From the NCBI RefSeq assembly GCF_000317695.1, contig NC_019771.1:868001-932000 (forward strand): a DNA stretch of 64,000 bases, given 5' to 3'. Each line of letters starts with the position of its first letter. Positions within the stretch are counted from its first letter, which is position 1. This document shows positions 63,152 through 64,000 of the stretch, piece after piece. Under the pieces are notes generated by a model that was not told where the DNA came from, searched no databases, and was given only the letters and a program-made list of their open reading frames with translations. The stretch comes from Anabaena cylindrica PCC 7122. GTDB taxonomy: Bacteria > Cyanobacteriota > Cyanobacteriia > Cyanobacteriales > Nostocaceae. The translations under genes and the position numbers were made by a program.

Positions 63152-64000
63152 TTAGCTCAAATTAGTTCTATCTGGAGACATCTGGCTAATAATTTTATCT
63201 TGATAACCAGACACAAATTTAGCAAAGCGTGTTGCTAACGGTGGAACGAAAACAAAAGGACTACTAAAACCAGAGAAAATATAAATGTTTTCAAATTCGG
63301 GAATTTTCCCAATTAATGGGAATTTATCTTTAGTGAATGCCACTAAACAATGATGCCGAGTTCCTGGTAACTTTTCTAAAGTTGGTAATATGTTGTTGAT
63401 ACTTGTTCGTAACCATTTTTCACTAGCTTCTGAGTTAATTGAAGCATAGGGATTTGTAAGAATACGGCTAATTTGACCTAAACGCAAACTACCATCAAGA
63501 AACTGCACAGCACCTGCATCTAAAATTGGTGCTACTGGTTCATATCCAGATTCATCCCATAATTTATCAATTTGAGTTGCTGCAATTTCTAATTGTAAGC
63601 GTTGCAGATTAGCTGGTGTAACCAGGGTACGTAAACGCAAATCTACAGGTGGAGTTTCAATTATTTCTGCATGAGAAAAATACATTTTTATGGGAATACC
63701 TGCTAATTTTAGTAATTGTCGGCTGAGTCCACCCGCGCAAATTGCTATATTGGCACTGTGGAAAGTTGCTGTGGTTGTTTTTACGCTTTTTAAGCCTTGA
63801 TTAAGTTCTAATACTTGGGTAAACTGCAATTCTCCCCCTAGTCGCAGCATGGCTTGAATATATGCTTGCGCTGTTTTATTTGGGTGGATATGACCATGTT
63901 TAATAGTCAAAGCACCGGATATGGCATTTTTATTTAGCAGTGGTTCTAATTCACAAGCTTCTTGAATATTTAATCGAGTCGGTGGAATGGTAAGATGAGC
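63152..64000 (-). CDS. FAD-dependent oxidoreductase (DAO family), N-terminus beyond window
   Basis: The frame is open to base 64000 (A-H-L-T-I-P-P-T-R), so the start lies outside; the internal ATG at 63910 is not the start. The 282 visible residues cover the substrate half of a DAO-type flavoprotein: GALTIKHGHIHPNKTAQAY, the dinucleotide-proximal strand ANIAICAGGLSRQLLKLAGI and the C-terminal HHCLVAFTKDKFPLIGKIPE and YIFSGFSSPFVF. The N-terminal G-x-G-x-x-G FAD motif would be upstream. Such enzymes oxidise amino acids or other amines; the substrate is unknown. Confidence 0.88.
   Translation of the reverse strand, partial: AHLTIPPTRLNIQEACELEPLLNKNAISGALTIKHGHIHPNKTAQAYIQAMLRLGGELQFTQVLELNQGLKSVKTTTATFHSANIAICAGGLSRQLLKLAGIPIKMYFSHAEIIETPPVDLRLRTLVTPANLQRLQLEIAATQIDKLWDESGYEPVAPILDAGAVQFLDGSLRLGQISRILTNPYASINSEASEKWLRTSINNILPTLEKLPGTRHHCLVAFTKDKFPLIGKIPEFENIYIFSGFSSPFVFVPPLATRFAKFVSGYQDKIISQMSPDRTNLS

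Overview
The window looks like the chromosome of a filamentous, probably Nostocales-type cyanobacterium. The support is A+T-rich DNA with many GCGATCGC (HIP1) palindromes, heptameric tandem repeats, small dispersed palindromic repeats, a sucrase/ferredoxin-like protein, a PEP-CTERM-like protein and large families of haemagglutinin-type exoproteins. No rRNA, tRNA or CRISPR array was seen, so the genus cannot be fixed.

Bases 1-39118 hold a co-directional (+) array of 13 paralogous two-partner-secretion (TPS) exoproteins, the first cut by the window edge. Each complete member has a signal peptide, a filamentous-haemagglutinin N-terminal (TPS) domain with an NPxGI motif, a glycine/asparagine-rich beta-helix of variable length and a strongly conserved C-terminal block of about 150 residues with two cysteines. 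Most neighbours are separated by the same 65-67 nt spacer, so gene plus spacer behaves as a duplicated unit. A PEP-CTERM-like gene (12872-13654) and a nested IS pair (an IS630-type element inside an IS1634-type element, 19181-22330) interrupt the array. No TpsB/Omp85 transporter lies in the window.

Short dispersed repeats have entered the exoprotein genes in frame. A 21-bp repeat adds KPTVGIA at the signal-peptidase site, in tandem in one gene. A palindromic repeat near the C-terminus is present in all members except the one at 13993. A 90-nt repeat splits the signal peptide of the gene at 28311. One copy (33943) has a nonsense codon before its last 45 residues.

Bases 39174-49085 hold unrelated single genes: a hybrid sensor kinase, a GNAT acetyltransferase, a PlsC-like acyltransferase, a Rieske protein, two unrecognised proteins, a rhomboid protease and a Uma2-family protein. 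Bases 49386-53350 form a tight three-gene operon (dynamin-like GTPase, second P-loop GTPase, tail-anchored protein of unknown function), the best candidate here for an uncharacterised multi-protein system. It is followed by a TPR gene broken by both a nonsense codon and a 101-bp MITE insertion.

Bases 55174-59071 carry a sucrase/ferredoxin-like protein and a set of probable stress genes (DUF2267, DJ-1/PfpI fused to a ferritin-like helical region, a small exported protein, a cupin). Bases 59582-64000 carry urease accessory genes ureE-ureF-ureG, a class 3 lipase, a formamidase/acetamidase and the C-terminal part of a FAD-dependent oxidoreductase. Several TA-flanked MITE-like elements occupy the intergenic regions; one can be compared with an empty site inside the window.
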